A program made the position numbers and the translations under genes. Below, piece after piece: positions 61,327-64,000 of a stretch of 64,000 nucleotides of DNA; position 1 is the first letter of the stretch; each line of letters opens with the position of its first letter. The notes beneath the pieces were generated by a model. That model saw only the letters and a list, made by a program, of their open reading frames with translations, had not been told where the DNA came from and searched no databases. The stretch is from an uncultured Methylophilaceae bacterium (GTDB taxonomy: Bacteria > Pseudomonadota > Gammaproteobacteria > Burkholderiales > Methylophilaceae), in contig CAJQTF010000010.1 of assembly GCA_905618945.1 (NCBI GenBank), positions 32,276 through 96,275 of the forward strand. Direction: 5' to 3'.

Positions 61327-64000
61327 ATGGATGATACAAAAGATTTTGGAACGCCAAAAAAAAGCTCAGAAAAGCTAGTCGATTTAAATATCGATGGCAT
61401 TGATATAACTGTCCCTGAGGGTACTTCAATTATGCGTGCAGCTTCAGAAGCTGGCGTATCAGTTCCAAAATTATGCGCAACAGATAGTTTAGATCCATTT
61501 GGTTCGTGTCGCCTATGTCTTGTTGAGGTTGAAGGTAAACGAGGCTACCCAGCATCTTGTACTACCCCAGTAGAACAAAATTTAAAAGTGCATACTCAGA
61601 CACCAAAATTAGCTGATATTAGAAAAGGTGTAATGGAGTTATATATTTCTGATCATCCATTAGATTGTTTAACTTGTGCTACAAATGGTGATTGTGAACT
61701 TCAAGATATGGCAGGAGCAGTTGGCTTAAGAGATGTTCGCTATGGCTATGACGGTGAGAATCATTTGGAATCGGAAAAAGACGAATCTAACCCATATTTC
61801 ACCTTTGACCCATCAAAATGTATCGTATGCTCAAGGTGCGTAAGAGCATGTGAAGAGGTTCAGGGAACATATGCCTTAACCATCGATGGAAGAGGATTTG
61901 AATCAAAAGTTTCTGCTGGAAATAAAGATTTTATGGATTCAGAATGTGTCTCTTGTGGAGCCTGTGTCCAAGCTTGCCCAACAGCAACCCTTGTAGAAAA
62001 AAGTATTATTGATCATGGGCAACCCGAAAGATCCGTTAAAACAACTTGTGCTTATTGTGGGGTTGGCTGCTCTTTTAATGCTGAAATGCAAGGCGAAGAA
62101 GTAGTTAGGATGACGCCAAATAAAGATGGTGGTGCCAACCATGGACATTCTTGTGTGAAGGGTCGATTTGCTTGGGGATATACAACACATAAGGATCGTA
62201 TAACAACCCCAATGATTAGAAAAAGTATTAAAGACCCATGGAAAAAAGTTTCTTGGGAAGAAGCAATCAATTATGCAGCCTCAGAAATTAAAAGAATTCA
62301 AAAAAAATATGGATTTGATTCAGTAGGTGCAATCTCATCTTCAAGATGTACTAATGAAGAAGTTTATTTGATGCAAAAACTTGTAAGAGCGGCATATGGA
62401 AATAATAATATTGATACCTGTGCAAGAGTTTGTCACTCCCCAACAGGTTACGGATTAAAGGCGACAATAGGTGAATCTTCTGGCACACAAAACTTTGATT
62501 CGGTTATGAAGGCGGATGTCATTATGATAATTGGGGCAAATCCGACAGATGGCCACCCAGTATTTGCCTCACAAATGAAAAGAAGATTAAGAGAGGGTGC
62601 TAAATTAATTATTATTGATCCGAGAGAAATAGATTTGGTTAAAAATTCTCCTCATGTAAAAGCAGATTTTCATCTAAAACTTAAGCCAGGAACTAATGTA
62701 GCAACGATAAATTCCTTAGCACATGTTGTTGTTAAAGAAGGATTATTAGATGAAGAATTTATTAAAAGCAGATGTGAATCAGAAGCGTTTAATTACTGGA
62801 AAGATTTCATCTCAAAAGAAGAAAACTCGCCCGAATCTTTAGAATCAGAAACAGGTATTCCAGCTGATTTAGTTAGACAAGCTGCTAGATTATTCGCACA
62901 AAAAGGTAACAGCGCAATTTATTATGGATTAGGTGTGACCGAGCATAGCCAAGGATCAACAATGGTTATGGGAATAGCTAACCTTACAATGGCTACTGGC
63001 AATATTGGAAGGGAAGGTGTTGGTATTAATCCATTAAGAGGACAAAATAATGTTCAAGGCGCATGTGATATGGGTTCGTTTCCACATGAATTTCCTGGGT
63101 ACAGACATGTGTCAGATTTAGCTACAAGAAATTTATTTGAAAGTGCATGGAATACTGAATTATATGATGAGCCAGGATTAAGAATTCCGAATATGTTGGA
63201 TGGCGCGATATCAGGTAAATTCAAATCAGTTTATTGTGAGGGTGAAGATATCGCTCAATCTGATCCAGATACTAAACATGTAACCCATGCTCTAGAGTCT
63301 ATGGAATGTGTAATCGTGCAAGATTTATTTTTAAACGAAACAGCTATGTATGCGCATGTATTTTTGCCGGGATCATCATTTTTAGAAAAAAATGGTACCT
63401 TCACAAATGCCGAAAGAAGAATTTCTAGAGTTAGGAAAGTAATGTCACCAAAAAATGGTTATGAAGATTGGGAAATAACTCAATTGCTTTCAAATGCTCT
63501 GGGTTACCCAATGAATTATAAGCATGCAAGTGAGATTATGGATGAAGTGGCACAATTAACACCTACCTTTAAAGGTGTTAGTTTTGATAAAATTGATGAA
63601 TTAGGAAGTATTCAATGGCCCTGCAATGATGAGTATCCAGAAGGCACACCCACAATGCATGTTGATGAATTTGTTCGAGGAAAAGGTAAGTTTTTTATTA
63701 CAGAATACATTCCAACTACTGAACGGGTTAATAATAAATTTCCTCTTATTTTGACAACAGGCCGTATATTAGCTCATTACAATGTTGGAGCCCAGACAAG
63801 AAGGACAAATAATACAGAGTGGCACACTGAAGACTTAATTGAAATTCACCCACATGATGCAGAAGACCGAGGAATAAATGAACAAGATTGGGTTGGTATT
63901 AATAGTCGCGCTGGCGATACAGTTTTAAGAGCAAAAATAACTGATCGAGTCCAACCTGGTGTTATATACACAACTTTTCATCATCCAGTATCAGGGGCAA
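61327..64000 (+). CDS. fdsA: NAD-dependent formate dehydrogenase alpha subunit FdsA (partial)
   Basis: The catalytic subunit; 891 codons are in the window and it runs off the right edge. From ATG 61327: 2Fe-2S ligands Cys50, 61, 64 and 78; a His-Cys cluster (HPLDCLTC... near residue 110); two 4Fe-4S sites CIVCSRCVRAC near 164 and CVSCGACVQAC near 207; then the molybdopterin-type domain with CAYCGVGC near 240. The catalytic residue is the Cys of VCHSPTGYG (near 368), followed by His; it is Cys rather than selenocysteine. So it is a Mo/bis-MGD, Cys-type NAD+ formate dehydrogenase. A 77-base gap follows fdsB; the ribosome site before ATG 61327 is weak. Confidence 0.95.
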   Translation, partial: MDDTKDFGTPKKSSEKLVDLNIDGIDITVPEGTSIMRAASEAGVSVPKLCATDSLDPFGSCRLCLVEVEGKRGYPASCTTPVEQNLKVHTQTPKLADIRKGVMELYISDHPLDCLTCATNGDCELQDMAGAVGLRDVRYGYDGENHLESEKDESNPYFTFDPSKCIVCSRCVRACEEVQGTYALTIDGRGFESKVSAGNKDFMDSECVSCGACVQACPTATLVEKSIIDHGQPERSVKTTCAYCGVGCSFNAEMQGEEVVRMTPNKDGGANHGHSCVKGRFAWGYTTHKDRITTPMIRKSIKDPWKKVSWEEAINYAASEIKRIQKKYGFDSVGAISSSRCTNEEVYLMQKLVRAAYGNNNIDTCARVCHSPTGYGLKATIGESSGTQNFDSVMKADVIMIIGANPTDGHPVFASQMKRRLREGAKLIIIDPREIDLVKNSPHVKADFHLKLKPGTNVATINSLAHVVVKEGLLDEEFIKSRCESEAFNYWKDFISKEENSPESLESETGIPADLVRQAARLFAQKGNSAIYYGLGVTEHSQGSTMVMGIANLTMATGNIGREGVGINPLRGQNNVQGACDMGSFPHEFPGYRHVSDLATRNLFESAWNTELYDEPGLRIPNMLDGAISGKFKSVYCEGEDIAQSDPDTKHVTHALESMECVIVQDLFLNETAMYAHVFLPGSSFLEKNGTFTNAERRISRVRKVMSPKNGYEDWEITQLLSNALGYPMNYKHASEIMDEVAQLTPTFKGVSFDKIDELGSIQWPCNDEYPEGTPTMHVDEFVRGKGKFFITEYIPTTERVNNKFPLILTTGRILAHYNVGAQTRRTNNTEWHTEDLIEIHPHDAEDRGINEQDWVGINSRAGDTVLRAKITDRVQPGVIYTTFHHPVSGA

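Noticed and set aside
61939..62270. Two minus-strand frames inside fdsA
   Set aside because: Antisense to conserved iron-sulfur and molybdopterin motifs; no supporting features.

Overview
The window is one AT-rich, tightly packed chromosomal segment from a free-living Gram-negative bacterium. The gene set and order fit a streamlined betaproteobacterial methylotroph of the Methylophilales, close in type to the OM43 / Methylopumilus lineages. The pointers are a single XoxF-type (lanthanide) methanol dehydrogenase followed by xoxJ- and cytochrome-type partners, an NAD-linked Fds-type molybdenum formate dehydrogenase, the betaproteobacterial orders ruvCAB-ybgC-tolQRAB-pal-cpoB-queE-queC and rpsU-yqeY-dnaG-rpoD-tRNA, and very short or overlapping gene junctions. 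The taxonomic placement is inference from content; no search was run.

Layout. 1-5.6 kb: the end of an MFS transporter, ssb, a zinc-ribbon protein, a DUF502 membrane protein, aspS, a VOC protein, a GT8-like glycosyltransferase, yjbQ and yebC. 5.6-14.3 kb: ruvC (apparently with an AUU start), ruvA, ruvB, the whole Tol-Pal system and two queuosine genes. 14.3-16.6 kb: rpsP-rimM-trmD-rplS, where both ribosomal proteins carry unusual Ala/Glu/Pro tails. 16.6-24.4 kb: xerD, folB, plsY, tsaD and the rpsU-yqeY-dnaG-rpoD macromolecular synthesis operon, ending in a CAU-anticodon tRNA (probably Ile2). 24.5-33.1 kb: an accessory cell-surface sugar island with two tandem 526-residue GT-C-like membrane proteins, a split transketolase (also with an apparent AUU start), an epimerase-GT2 fusion, a methyltransferase and a GtrA-type flippase. 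33.2-35.7 kb: rubrerythrin, an Fe-S protein and DUF3501. 35.7-46.5 kb: base-excision repair, an SDR, an exported pentapeptide-repeat protein, HU, a umuDC-like pair, a RodZ-like protein, a sodium/proton antiporter, a TPR-2OG oxygenase, a YihY-cNMP fusion and a proline iminopeptidase. 46.5-52 kb: xoxF, xoxJ, xoxG and a type II NADH dehydrogenase. 52-59 kb: minus-strand genes including a LplT-like transporter, PhoH, Bcp, a TonB-like protein and molybdenum cofactor genes moeA-mobB-mobA-moaA. 59.2-64 kb: fdsG-fdsB-fdsA, the last running off the window.

How the genes fit together. Methanol is oxidised in the periplasm by XoxF, passing electrons to the XoxG cytochrome. Formate made downstream is oxidised in the cytoplasm by FdsGBA, giving NADH that Ndh can feed into the respiratory chain. 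The molybdenum cofactor genes sit divergently beside fds and supply its cofactor. The best candidate for something undescribed is the surface-sugar island. It looks like a GtrA/GtrB/GT-C lipid-linked glycosylation system in which the GtrB-like transferase is fused to a nucleotide-sugar epimerase and linked to a split transketolase. The two independent AUU-start candidates, each placed six bases after a good ribosome binding site, are the most specific sequence-level oddity.
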